This document shows positions 22,367-33,162 of a stretch of 64,000 nt of DNA, one piece after another. The position numbers and the translations under genes were made by a program. Source of the DNA: Streblospio benedicti (Eukaryota; Annelida; Polychaeta; Spionida; Spionidae); NCBI GenBank assembly GCA_019095985.1, contig CM032662.1, positions 42,661,649 through 42,725,648 of the forward strand, in the 5' to 3' direction. The notes under the pieces are model-generated. The model worked only from the letters and a program-made list of their open reading frames with translations. It made no database searches and was not told the origin of the DNA. The first letter of the stretch is position 1; the number at the start of each line of letters is the position of its first letter.

Positions 22367-22856
22367 CTTAATCTAGCAGTTGCTCCTCCAGACATCTGGG
22401 GATATATATGTATGGATAGTTCAGACCGATTTGGCTTCAGTTTAGTCGTTTGCATTGTTTTACACATACTTAAAATGAGAACAGATGCCCAAATGCACTT
22501 ACAACGAGCAATTAAAACCCCACATATTGACAACAATTTATATTTGTAGTTGTTGCTGAAGCTACATGTATGTGCACACCATATTGTGATATAGAGGCTC
22601 AGATAGGATCTTCCTTTTCTTAATCTAGCAGTTGCCCCTACAGACGTTTGGGAATAGTTCAAACCAATCTGGTTTTGCTGTAGTTGTTTGTATTGTTTTA
22701 CAAATACCAAAAATGAGAACAGAAGCCTAAATGCACTAATAACAACGAGCAAGTAACACCCCGCATATACTGACAACATTTCATATTTGCAGTTATTGCT
22801 GTGGTTATGTGCACACCATATTTTGATATAGAGACTCAGATAGGATCTTCCATTTT
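22367..22856 (+). repeat. Tandem duplication, 252-bp unit
   Basis: CTTAATCTAGCAGTTG starts at 22367 and 22619. Shared order: AATAGTTCA(A/G)ACC, TTGTTTTACA, AAAATGAGAACAGA, ACAACGAGCAA, GTGCACACCATATT and CAGATAGGATCTTCC. A 139-codon minus-strand frame at 22360-22779 spans both copies and translates the same repeat twice (ending in GATARLRK in each), so it is not credited as a gene. Confidence 0.8.
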
Positions 22857-22859
22857 GCC

Positions 22860-23220
22860 GCCACAGAGCGGTTTAGAATTGCTGGTCGATATGAGGACTC
22901 AATATCAGGCCCAGAACCTTGACCTTGACTTAGTCCATGGCCATGTGATTTGTTGACAATACTGCTGAGTGATACGTTGTGATTGGATTTGAGTACTGTG
23001 AACAATATGCCAATTTATGACGGTCTCTTTGAAACAACTAATCACAACTTGATGGGTTGAAATGATGGTATCTTCCTTCTGGGCAGCCGACTTCTTTATT
23101 TAATTTCATCTGTGCTTGTTTTGTTTTTCTTTGTGGAAGTTGGAGTTGGAGGGAAATGATAGAAAAAATGTCGGATTTGGAAATAGGTCCAAAACTAAGA
23201 ATGTTGGAAATTAAATAATA
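22860..23220. other. Non-coding, nothing recognised
   Basis: Includes an E-like purine patch at about 23140-23215 with GTCGGATTTGGAAATAGG. Confidence 0.35.
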
Positions 23221-23570
23221 AATGTAAATAAATGTAAATGTCTGGTTTATAGTCTTGATCCAAGTTTTGATCTCACGACTTTACAATTTACACCAGGTCA
23301 TTGGCACATTCAACGATCAGCAATTGATCATTTGTCATATACATGCATCGGCAGCACATTCAGCGCACAATGCTAATCACTCACACAATCACTCACTCAC
23401 TCTTTCAACGCAATGACCGGTACCTAATCAACTTGTAGGTGCCACGGAGCAGTGTGCAACTGTTTAGGGATGAGTTTGCTCAACACCCACCACCAGACCC
23501 GACTGGGAATCGAACCCATGACCTTCTGGTCACGAGTCCAACTCCCTATCCATTCGGCCACGGAAGCACA
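23221..23570 (-). repeat. SINE-A, essentially full length
   Basis: The best copy. Minus-strand reading: tRNA-like head GGCCGAATGGATAGGGAG, B box GGGTTCGATTCCC (plus-strand 23507-23519), body GGGTGTTGAGCAAACTCATC, GTTGCACACTGCTCCGTGG, GATTAGGTACCGGTCATTG, GAGTGAGTGAGTGATTGTG, GCTGCCGATGCATG and a TTTACATTTATTTACATT-type tail at 23221-23240. About 350 bp. Confidence 0.85.
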
Positions 23571-23942
23571 CAATAAAGAGGGACGTGGGACACCAGTTTT
23601 CAGCATATAGGTCACAGACCTAAGAGTGAAATGCTAACTCGCCAAATATAGCGAAACAACTCTAATGTTACAACACAGGAAAACGTTTTACAGATTTTTT
23701 CTGTACTTAGCACAGTTACACAACAACACGCAAAAACAAAGTTTGCACTCGTCTGCAATCAGTTTCCTTTCTGTCACATCTGTTGTTCTTTGTGATGCAT
23801 CTCTCTCTTTCTGGCATCACAGCATAGATCGACTTGACATACCGTTGCAAGAGCCTGTCTGTCTGCATTGTGATGCGCTTAATGATGACTACGTGGAATC
23901 TAATGATTTTAGGCTGCTCAAAATGTGCCTTTTTCCTCCATA

Positions 23943-24123
23943 CAGAATACATTCCTGTTATGACCACCTCGGTAAAGAGACCCCCAATACAATGAAATCA
24001 TGTTTTGTAATCTCAACAGCTTGTAAAGATAACAACATGAACTTCAATATAGAGATAACTTCTTCAGTAGGCCACACGTTTGATTGTAGTCCCCAAGGTG
24101 GTCGTTATACAGATGGTCTACTG
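23943..24123 (+). mobile_element. PM1 miniature element
   Basis: TA then CAGAATACATTCCTG, TTATGACCACCTCGG, CAAGGTGGTCGTTATACAG and a terminal GGTCTACTG. It supplies the 3' third of a 157-codon plus frame (23665-24138), which I therefore reject as a gene. Confidence 0.65.
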
Positions 24124-24915
24124 CACAACAACATGTGATGATTTTATACTGCTCTGAAACAACATGAATACTACAGTAGTCATAGTTGGTGTGTTTTTAG
24201 ATCATTTTGTAAATGTTTATCAGCAACTATTGCATTTAAAACATATCAAGTGTTCTATATGTTCGCTCTAAATGTACACATCTAACGTTGACACATGGCT
24301 ATTAAACCATGAATTTAGTACCAGCAATGTTTAAAACCAACAGACAAACATTTAGAATTGACAGGCTACGCCTCCATCTTTGTTGTGGTAACACCTGAGG
24401 TACGGACATGGCGTTAACCACACGCGACATTAGTGCATTGCCACTTTTTAGTATGTCACTCTAGGATGCCCAAAGGAATCGAATAGACTACATTCAACCC
24501 ACATGTCTGGCTTGTCAAATCACACAGTAAATCAGCCTGATGGAAGATGATTTCATTAAAACCCTACGCATTTACATATTATGTCTTATAAATATAATTC
24601 CTCATCCACCACCACCCTTCACTTTACAGAAAAAGAAGAACGTTATTCCTTTAAGATAAATTACTTATATGTAGAGCCAAAGCTCAAGGGAAGTGATTTT
24701 CCACATAGTGGTGAGTGTAGCTTTAGAAGCTATTCATTCTTTTGTCCTGTTGGTGAAAAGAAGTAGGGTTTGATGTACGATGGCGGCAAATTGCCTGTTT
24801 AGGGGAAGGCTCTTTTGTTACCAGTGCGCTTCTCTGAGATATACGTTTTGGAGCCGGCTTTAGCCCGAGTGATTGGCTTTGTGTTACTTATGACCATAGT
24901 ACGCTGATGTACGCA
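24124..24915. other. Non-coding, nothing recognised
   Basis: No supported gene or repeat. Confidence 0.35.
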
Positions 24916-24917
24916 TA

Positions 24918-25092
24918 CAGTCGAACATCGTTATGTCGATGTTGCTTACCTCGAATTCCCTGCTATCTCGATGTTAGGTTTATTTTTTTCTTAGAGCTCT
25001 GGATGAACATGATGCGGTTGGTTATCTTGAATATTTGGCTAGCTTGAATGTTTCACTGTTATATCTACATATTCGAGGTAGCGGGTTTCTAC
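24918..25092 (+). mobile_element. PM2 miniature element, best copy
   Basis: TA precedes CAGTCGAACATCGTTATG. The interior has TACCTCGAATTCCCTGC, TATCTCGATGTTAGG, GGTTATCTTGAATATTTGG and ATATTCGAGGTAGCGGG, near the right end GTTTCTAC. It has the same terminal CAGT(A/C)GAAC as PM1. Confidence 0.75.
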
Positions 25093-25375
25093 AACATGGT
25101 TCGTCACCTACCATGTCACAAACTACAAATCAGAACAATGTACATGTATCATACATGCTCAGTAGCTAATTGTGTTAATTTCAAGTTATTTTCCATTGAT
25201 TGATTGTGAAAAACAAGGACACAGTTAGGCCTCGGGACCTAACTTCAACACTCCGCCAAAGATAAATTCATCCCTGTGGGCCAATAACACTTAGTATATG
25301 AGAGTTTGCTTGATATTTGAAGTTTGATTTGTTGTAAATTTTCATGACTTTACCATTTGGCACCTCGTGCGTTTA

Positions 25376-25376
<1 letters not shown>

Positions 25377-25458
<82 letters not shown>

Positions 25459-25477
25459 TGTGCGTGTGCGCGTGTGT
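25377..25477 (+). repeat. (TG)n(CGTG)n microsatellite
   Basis: About 44 bases of TG followed by about ten CGTG units and a TGCGTGTGCGCG tail. Cys/Val-repeat frames across it are artefacts. Confidence 0.95.
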
Positions 25478-27240
25478 TATCCAATTTTCCACATAAGTGT
25501 TTGTTTCTCAGATCCCCCGCCCCAGAAAAAGATAAAAAAAAAAGGACAAAACGTGGCTGGTCCGGGGGCAGAAAGAAGAAGAGGAATCACGTTAAGAGTT
25601 TTAAGCACTTCCGCCAACCCTTAGTCTGTTTTTACCCCCGTAGGCCATGATGAATGATATCCCCCTAAACAAACACATTGAATTGCCTTGTCAAGACATA
25701 CAATGTATATAGTATCATCTTATGAATAATGACAGAATTGTACACAATGGTTAGGCCTTTATATCCTATAAAATGATTCACTTTGGTTGTAAATGAACAT
25801 ATCCAAATAACGAGGGGTTTAGATTAATTCTTGGCCAATCTATCATTCCATTCTTAAGGTCTACAGGTAGATACCCTTCAGCTGAGCACTTGATGCAGTG
25901 TGTAATTTTTACCCTCCCCACTTGATTTAAGAAAAATAAATCACACTTCTCACTTGATTTGTTTTTCCTTTCACACTTAAGGGCACATTTCCCACTTAAT
26001 TGTAAAGCAAATTTCACACTTCACACTTAACATTTCAGCCATTTCACACCAAAAGAGCACATCACCCCCTTATACAATAGGAGCAATATATATTTGAAAC
26101 TGTCATCTATTTTAGGACTGTCCGAGTTCCCCACCAGATAAGGAGCCCAATTGGGCCATTTGCAGCAGTGGCGGTGTACAGGTGATTTATCTAGAAACAC
26201 CGTGAGTACAGAATAAAAAGCCCCTCGGGGACCTGATGTAATTTATCAGCCTCCAGCTTCTTGGGATGGTTAGAGGGAAAGTTCGTGTTTGAAACACGTG
26301 CTGTCTACAGAGACTTCTTCAGGCCCATGCTCTGCAGGGTGGGGGCTCTGGGGGTGCGTCTGAAGCTCCCTGAGGGGCGGGTTTTCCTGCTCTAATAAGA
26401 TAAGATTTGAAATTTATAGGGAAACTTTGTAAAAGTCGTCATTGGGCGATTCACTGAGAGCAAAACACATATATCTTTAATGTCCTTAGAATACACCAAA
26501 TTTAAAACAAACAAAAAGAGGCTGCCATTTTTATGGCCGTAGGGCGGGGGATGGGGGGGGTGGCGGGGGGAATGAAATATGAACCTAATATGACATCGTT
26601 TTCAGGCACCTGCCTAAACGTATTTTAAATTTCAGACCCAAACCACTCCAATAACATTACTACCAACTTCCAGGGCCATTTCTCTAAGAATTTTCCTTTC
26701 ACGAATCTTGTATTTCTCTAAGTGCACATTCGAATTTAGGCCCACCACCATCTTCTTAAATCAATTTAAGTTTTTCAAGCTTTTCCCTATAATTCATCTC
26801 CTCATGGGCCAGCATAAATGTTAGCCCCCAAAACAGTCAAAGGCAATACCATACATACAAATCTGACCGCCTATAACAGACTACATGAGAACAAGAGCGA
26901 TGCTGTCATAACTGCACTAGTAGTTAATGCTTCGACAAAGCAAAGAGGTTCCTTTGCTGACAACATAATAGGCATCCCGTGTACAATGGACAGTATACAT
27001 CAGATGGAATAATGCATGGGGAGATAGGCGGTCAGAGCCCTCCATCTGTCACGGCTAAGTCAGGCCTTGCTCGCCACACGCCTACATGTATACCGTAACA
27101 CGGTCTATACTTTGTAACATGGCGGCAAATTGAAGACTCTTCATGTAGCTAAGAGAGTGCCTATTGGTTATTGTTTTGGACAAGTTCTGTTCAAAGAAGA
27201 TCTTAATTTAGTTGTTGCTACTGTTTATCATTTGCACATA
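25478..27240. other. Long non-coding stretch
   Basis: 26100-26400 is a repeat-free, GC-balanced block with no open frame of note. 26540-26575 is a G-rich run. A 64-codon plus frame at 26818-27012 has no recognisable domain. Otherwise featureless. Confidence 0.4.
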
Positions 27241-27367
27241 CAGTAGAACGTCCAATTATGACAACTTCTATAATGAGACCACCTCTGTAATAGCACCATC
27301 TTTCATGCTCCAAACAATCATAAAGCGACCAAAATTAACCACCTTATTGAATTGAGGTGTTCTACTG
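27241..27367 (+). mobile_element. PM1 miniature element, shortened
   Basis: TA then CAGTAGAACGTCCAATTATG, AATGAGACCACCTCTGTAAT, CAAACAATCATAAAGCGACC and the end GAGGTGTTCTACTG. 127 bp, so part of the second half is missing. Confidence 0.75.
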
Positions 27368-27483
27368 GGCAATAACAATATCAAATGTTGAGAAAACTTT
27401 TAAAACGAACGCTAACTGACGTTTTTAATTCACTTAGAATATCTCTGTATGAAGCAAAGTGCCAAAACTAGTCACAACTAATG

Positions 27484-27506
27484 CGCCCCCCCCCCACCCC
27501 CACTCC
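27484..27506 (+). repeat. Poly-C tract
   Basis: CCCCCCCCCC followed by ACCCCCACTCCC. Confidence 0.8.
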
Positions 27507-27510
27507 CTCA

Positions 27511-27806
27511 GAACAAATTTAATTAACGTACACAGCCTTTTACCTTGATTATAACTAATGGTTTTGCACAGCAGCAATAGCAAACGAGTCTTACGCGTGC
27601 CTTGCGGTATAGCCTCACTATTAAGTGGTGCAATTTGGAGGTTCTACCGTATCTACAATGTAATAAAGCAAACTTGCAATACAACCTACCTCTAAAGGCT
27701 CCCAAAAACACATTTAATCAACTTACACAGCATTTTACCCTGATTAAGACAAATGGTATGATGCAGCCCCAATACATTAGCTAGTCTTACACGTGCGTTA
27801 TTACGT
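27511..27806 (+). repeat. Two-copy duplication, about 193 bp apart
   Basis: TTTAATTAACGTACACAGCC (27518) aligns with TTTAATCAACTTACACAGCA (27712). Next ACCTTGATTATAACTAATGG aligns with ACCCTGATTAAGACAAATGG, and GAGTCTTACGCGTGCCTT with CTAGTCTTACACGTGCGTT. Diverged. Confidence 0.65.
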
Positions 27807-27853
27807 CGTATTGGGCATCACCCACATTACAGCCGGAGCTGATCCATCAATCA

Positions 27854-27870
27854 TGGGGGCTCGTCCGGGA
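27854..27870 (+). other. tRNA-Pro primer-binding-site-like motif (LTR element fossil?)
   Basis: TGGGGGCTCGTCCGGGA matches 17 of the 18 bases complementary to the 3' end of animal tRNA-Pro, the primer site used by many LTR retroelements. It lies directly after ...CAATCA, and an LTR normally ends in CA next to this site. The flanks do not continue into a tRNA gene. If real, the sequence to its left would be the end of an LTR. No second LTR or coding remains were found, so at most this is a fragment of a broken element. Confidence 0.4.
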
Positions 27871-28348
27871 GTAGTGCACGCGCCCTCAAGGACGCAAGCT
27901 TTTATCGCCTAATTTGAGAGGCACCTCCTTAATGCCTCTGTCTAAATCACGTTCAACAGTTATATTGATGATGAAGCTGATGATGTAGTCTTTCAAACTA
28001 CGTTTTTTTGTTATCAGAGCCACCTGCACTCATGGCCATAAACCATATTTTGAGTTAATGAGTTGATAATAGCTGAATAGTAATAATTGAGACCTTTCCT
28101 TGTCCTATTAGTTACAACTCATATCAGGGAGAAGAAAAACTTCACCATGCATAAAATGATATTGGCTTTTGCCCATGAGAACCTGTGATCAGCTGCTGAT
28201 TCTCCAGAGAATCTACCATGAAGTGGAAAAATCTGGTACCAGTATGCAATATGGGTAGTATGCCCACATGTATCTATTGATAATCACTTGTATATTGTGA
28301 ACATCTCAGTAGCTCAGATTAGAGCGTCATTTTAAAACAGCAGTTGTT
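27871..28348. other. Non-coding, nothing recognised
   Basis: No gag- or pol-like reading is visible to the right of the primer-site motif. Confidence 0.4.
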
Positions 28349-28655
28349 TATGATACTTAAAAGGCAGACGTATTTTGTGAAACCACGTGCATTACGTCGT
28401 ATTGTTCTTACTTAGTTGCTTTTTTCAATGCTATCGCCACCGTACAGTTTACTAATAGGCGGTAGCGATAAAGCGCTGAAAGTAATTTCCTGTGAGAGGA
28501 GAGCCACACCTTGCACGTAAAAGAACTCACCTTAGTTTGAAAACTAAAGTAAATTGATTTCCCCCAATCATTTTGCAGTTGGCTACCTAGCCTTCTGGAG
28601 GTCCATGTACCAATTACTGGCCTCACCGTCCGATAACAATAAGAAGGTACTTACA
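28349..28655. mobile_element. Fold-back element, older copy
   Basis: TATGATACTTAAAAGGCAGA, GTATTTTGTGA, TATTGTTCTTACTTAG, CAATGCTAT, AAAGTAAATTGATTT and CAATCATTTTG occur in the same order as in 28716-28977. It contains a local hairpin CTATCGCC...GGCGGTAG. A minus-strand frame at 28408-28626 lies wholly inside it. Confidence 0.55.
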
Positions 28656-28715
28656 TAAACAATGAAACACTCTATATTGTCTAGATTGCTTGTCATTTTA
28701 ATAAGGCATAGTGAT

Positions 28716-28977
28716 TATGATACTTAAAAGCATCCGTATTTTGTGAACGGCACTTGATCTCATATTATTGTTCTTAATTATTTCTGTTTTTAATGCTATG
28801 AACTATTTCTACAAATAAAACTAATAAACCAAAATGATAATCTGAAAGGAATTTAATTTCATTTTAATTCTAACTTAATTGCAATTAAAGTAAATTATTT
28901 TAGACAATCATTTTGGTGTATTAGTTTTATTTCTAGAAATAGCACACAACACTAAAAACTGAGAACAATAAGATGAG
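28716..28977. mobile_element. Fold-back element, palindromic copy
   Basis: The left arm 28761-28848 returns reversed in 28900-28977. The core AAATAAAACTAATAAACC then AAAATGAT (about 28813-28837) pairs with ATCATTTT and GGTGTATTAGTTTTATTT (about 28907-28932), with two mismatches in about 36 bases. Outer blocks TATTATTGTTCT and AGAACAATAAGATG also pair. Confidence 0.7.
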
Positions 28978-29449
28978 TGATTATAATATCTATTGAGGTA
29001 ATTTTGTCACGCTACTCATTTATAGTGCCACAATTTTAAATCTATTCAAATATAAATAGTGGATATTCATTATATATCAGGAATGTAAATCATAATGTTA
29101 ATTTATGTGTGAAATCTTCTGTGTCTGTGTATCTTTTTTAGTGCCACAAAAAAAAAGTTCCAAAAACTTGACTGAAACCCCCTAAATTGTGGCATTCTGT
29201 GTCCACTTTTTGGGAACAAAAAATGTAAATCATCCCTAAGACACAAATCATCCGCATCTGTGGTTGTTAGCCATGCTACAAACAGTTGTAATTTAAGTCT
29301 ACAACGGAAGTAAGACAGAAAAGCAGCAGCAGGCCAATCAGTCACCAGGCTACCTTTGTGCACCTACAGAAGTCGTGCACCATACAAAGCAATGGCTGTC
29401 AGACTTTGGAAATGTCTATATATAGATGCAGATGGCATACTGTGATCTA
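28978..29449. other. Non-coding, nothing recognised
   Basis: An 86-codon minus frame at 29103-29363 matches no family known to me. Confidence 0.35.
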
Positions 29450-29612
29450 CTTAATGCACCTGAGCCTTCAATTCAGACCACCTCAATAATGGGACCACCT
29501 CCATTTCTCGTGGTTACAAACCTTCGTAACATTGTTGCTAAAATTCTACGTAGAGAGATCACTTTTCTATTGCGACCACTTGAGGTGGTCTTTATAGAGA
29601 TGTTCTACTGCA
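29450..29612 (+). mobile_element. PM1 miniature element
   Basis: CAATTCAGACCACCTCAATA, GGTTACAAACCTTCGTAAC, GAGATCACTTTTCTATTGCG, GAGGTGGTCTTTATAGAG and the end TGTTCTACTG. Confidence 0.7.
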
Positions 29613-29775
29613 ATTGCCAGTAAAGTAAATGGGATGACAAGCTGGCACCGTTGTGTTGTTGGTTGAATGTGTTAAGTTGCAAATATATTAGCTGCTGTAC
29701 ATAGTTCATTTTTGTTTTGTTTCTCTTCTTTTTATATAATACTAAACATGCTGAACATTTATTATATAATACCAA

Positions 29776-30095
29776 TGCTTCTTTGGCTGAGTAGACACAT
29801 AGTTCAGACCGTCACAGGCTGGATTTCATGGCTGGTATGGTGGTGGATGCTGAGCAAACTCATACCTAATAGTTACACACAGATCCATGGTACCTACACG
29901 TTAATTAGATACCAGTCATTGGGTTGAAAGAGTGATTGTGTGGGTGATAAGCATTGTGTGGTTAATGTGATGCCATGCAAGTAGGAGAAATTATCAATTG
30001 ATCGAGTAGTGTGCAAATGACCTGGTGTAAAATGTCAAGTCGTGAGCAGATAAGCCTTCAATCAAGACTACATACCACCACATGATCATTTACAT
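29776..30095 (+). repeat. SINE-A, body intact, head worn
   Basis: GCTTCTTTGGCTGAGTAG, then GTTGAGCAAACTCAT-like GCTGAGCAAACTCATACC, GTTACACACAGATCCATGG, TACACGTTAATTAGATACC, GTCATTGGGTTGAAAGAGTG, ATGACCTGGTGTAAAATG and CAATCAAGACTA. The B box is lost, so this copy is unlikely to be transcribed. Confidence 0.8.
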
Positions 30096-30599
30096 CGTAA
30101 CATTTTTTGTCCACTCGAAACTAAACTCATATTTTAACATGAGCATTTGCAATGTGGAATTGCATATGTAATTGTCAACATCAAAACAAACTAACACATA
30201 AATTAGAGATCCGCAAACGCTGTATGTTCGCCTGTATTGTTAGGAATCATTCTTTTGATTGTTTATTAGTCACAAGGACGTACTTAATTAAAATGGAATT
30301 GAAACAATTGATTTCACGTCAGCCACATTTGCAGGCTGTATTTCAAAATTAATTAGTCATCACATTTTGTTTGTAAATTTAAACAATTTACGGTAGCTTT
30401 TAGCGATGTTCAAACGCCTCCAAGTCAACGCTCAATTTTGTCAAGTTAAAGCAATTGAACATGAGGCTGGTTGCCATCAACATTTGTTGAGTCTGCCCCA
30501 AAAATCTGTATCGTCCTCATAACTTTTCTTTCACTAGTGAATGACGTAATTATAATGAATTGTGAAGAGGGGAGAACGCAGGATATGGGCGGGAGCGGT
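30096..30599. other. Non-coding, nothing recognised
   Basis: No supported feature. Confidence 0.35.
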
Positions 30600-30773
30600 G
30601 TGTGTGTGCAAAAAGTGGGATATCAGTAAATGTTCGAGATAGCCAAAGTTCGAGATAACCATCTGGCTTGTGTTCGTAATGTCATTGCACGCAAAATGAA
30701 GTTAACTTCCAATTAAGAGAATATTCGAGACAGTCAAGTGGGAGGTTTTGACCCCATGTAACCCCCACTACTG
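30600..30773 (-). mobile_element. PM2 miniature element
   Basis: AATGTTCGAGATAGCC, AAGTTCGAGATAACC and AATATTCGAGACAGTC, ending CCCCACTACTG followed by TA. Confidence 0.7.
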
Positions 30774-31489
30774 TAGATGCTCTGCGCAACAAAGTGAAAG
30801 CAGGTGCGTGCTCCAGACATAAGGCTGGTCTCAATAAAATTGGAGGCTTTTATCATTGTGGGTGATGCACGCACTGTGTTTACATGACAGGAGAACTCAC
30901 GAACAGTTGTGGGTGTATTTTATTCTGTGTTGTTATTGCATTTTGAGTTCTAGATTAAACTGCAATTTACAAAATGACACAAAATTACAAATAGAAGGCA
31001 AAGGACACATACATACGTTGTTTCCCATACTTGCCTAAGCATTTGAATTAATAGAAACTAATGAGGAGGCTCAAACACATAATTTTGAGTGAATTCACTT
31101 GCGCCCTGTGCCTCCCCACCCTCGCCCTTTACGCACAAGATTCATGTGAGAATATCACAAGATATAGACAGCCATAGTGCAAATCACCAATTATTATCTT
31201 AACTGGGAGAATAGATTGTCCACAGTCATATCTGGGGGAGCGCCTCCATTAAGTAATGCACGTGCAATAATGAAAAGTGGCATTTGATTGCCCAAGAAGG
31301 GCATTATATGAAACAATGATGAGGATAATATTGTGGAGGTAATTTAATTTGCTTATCTCTTCAACTACATGTCGTTTCATCTAGGGTTTAACACCCCTTG
31401 TGTAAGTATTAGAAGAATCGTCTTCTGCAATACAATGGAATTACACTTGGAGAACAAAATCCTCTAATGTCAATACTTACATGCAAGTC
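30774..31489. other. Non-coding, nothing recognised
   Basis: No supported feature; the frame at 30856-31038 has no motif. Confidence 0.35.
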
Positions 31490-31740
31490 AATTTATTTAC
31501 ACCACGTCATTGGCACACTTTTCACACTATGTACCTTTCTCTACTCCCCTTGGAGCATACGTGTACATACATCTCATGACAGCCGTAGCGCAGACGTGCT
31601 TATAAATCAACATCGGCAGTGTACAACTGTTTAGAGATGAGTTTGCTCAACACCCATCACCGGACCCGACCGAGATTAGAACCCACGAGTCCAACTCCAT
31701 ATCCACTCAGCTACATACGCACATTTACATTTACATTGCT
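31490..31740 (-). repeat. SINE-A, variant with different middle
   Basis: The head ends at GTAGCTGAGTGGATATGG (reversed), and the family body GTGTTGAGCAAACTCATC is present. The middle carries GGAGCATACGTGTACAT and GTAGCGCAGACGTGCTTATA, shared with the copy at 36738 and absent from 23221. An ATGTAAATGTAAATG-type run follows on the right. Confidence 0.7.
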
Positions 31741-32900
31741 CGTAAGAAAATGAAAGCTCAACATGGGGCTGGTCCTTGTAAAGGGTGAACCCGTTATCCT
31801 TGTAACCGTGTTTAGATGGCAGGTATAATGTCCATTTGTATGTGTTTGTTCAGTTTTATTGTTTCCTTTTTGCAACTGGAATTTACAAAATGTGTCAAAA
31901 TGACAAGCAGAAAACAAAGAACAGCCAACAGAATGTAGGTACATGTAGTCTTGAATTCCTTTTGTTCACTACTTGACCATGTATAACCATAGACAGTTGT
32001 CGATGAATAGTCAGTGGCATAGGAACTTCCTAGTGATGGTAAGTTTGATGAACACATGCACTTCATTTTATAGACAAATATGCAAATGTTCAAATTAGCT
32101 TGCATTGATTCTCTGTTATTGTTACTGTGGCATTGGCAAATGACACTGTAATCTTGGGTGGCAACAAAACAGAATTACTTATTCTGGCCTTAGCACACGA
32201 ATTAACCTATTCCTATTGCGCAGTTTGGATGTGATATTTCACAATTGTGCTCCTTTTTGGCCACTACACGTGTAAAGCCTATAGCACATCCCGCAGTGCG
32301 GACATATTGACTACTGTTTTCTGTGTCTGCATGCCTACGGTATGTAATAACGTAGACATTGACATACTGGCTCCGTACTGCTAATCTAGGGTCAGGCAAC
32401 TGTTCAATTGACCGTCGATATCAGAAGGTTAGCCATGTCAACTTCATCTAGGTCTTTATTCAGCCTTGAAAAACCGTACTCTCACCTTTATTTTGTAGCA
32501 CTAGACGTGCACTGATCCTCACAGTCGATAATTTGCGTTGTTGGCAGTAGAGAAGCAGTACTGCCGTTTGTGCCCTCAGCTTTACTCTGAGTCGGCTGGC
32601 ATTTAAATCTAACTTATTGCTGTGGAGCCTGTTGTACAAACTCACTTCCAAAGGAATGTTAAAACGTGGAGGTATTGTTACTTAACCCCACTCAAGTGTA
32701 AGCAGGTTTTATGAGCCCAGTGTTACAAACCGTGCGCTCTCTACAGCATACACACGATTTACTCCAAAGAAAAGACCAAAGGTGATGAAACAAACAAACT
32801 TCTAGTGAACGAACTTACACTATGTACACTTACATAAGCTGCTCAACAGATGTGCACATCTGTAGATCTATTGTGGATGATGTGAGAGAGTTCATATGGT
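31741..32900. other. Non-coding, nothing recognised
   Basis: Short frames on the minus strand (31711-32105, 32202-32399, 32460-32651) have no recognisable domains. Confidence 0.35.
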
Positions 32901-32901
32901 A

Positions 32902-33070
32902 CAGTAGAATATCCGATTAAAACCACCTGTATACTACAACAGTATTCCTTGAAGTCCCAAATTCTAATACTAACAAAGAAACCATCATGAACCTTGATTA
33001 AGAGGACACCTATTTATTAAGACCACTTGGGGCCAGACCCATAGCTAGTTTTAACAGAGAGGTTCTATTG
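32902..33070 (+). mobile_element. PM1 miniature element, full length
   Basis: TA on both sides (32900-32901, 33071-33072). Ends are CAGTAGAATATCC and GAGAGGTTCTATTG. The interior has AAAACCACCTGTATAC, AAGTCCCAAATTC and ATTAAGACCACTTGGGG. Confidence 0.75.
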
Positions 33071-33088
33071 TATTGTGCTTTGCTACTA

Positions 33089-33162
33089 CAGTAAAACATC
33101 CAATTAAGACCATATCCATAAAATACCACTTCTATAAAAGGACCAAGAGAGGAGGTTCTACT
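33089..33162 (+). mobile_element. PM1 miniature element, internally shortened
   Basis: CAGTAAAACATCCAATTAAG to GAGAGGAGGTTCTACT: both ends present in 74 bp. It sits 18 bp after the previous copy in the same orientation. Confidence 0.7.

Noticed and set aside
22360-22779. 139-codon minus-strand frame
   Set aside because: It spans a tandem duplication; kept only as a finding to test.
23665-24138. 157-codon plus-strand frame
   Set aside because: The last third is a PM1 element; the rest matches nothing recognised.
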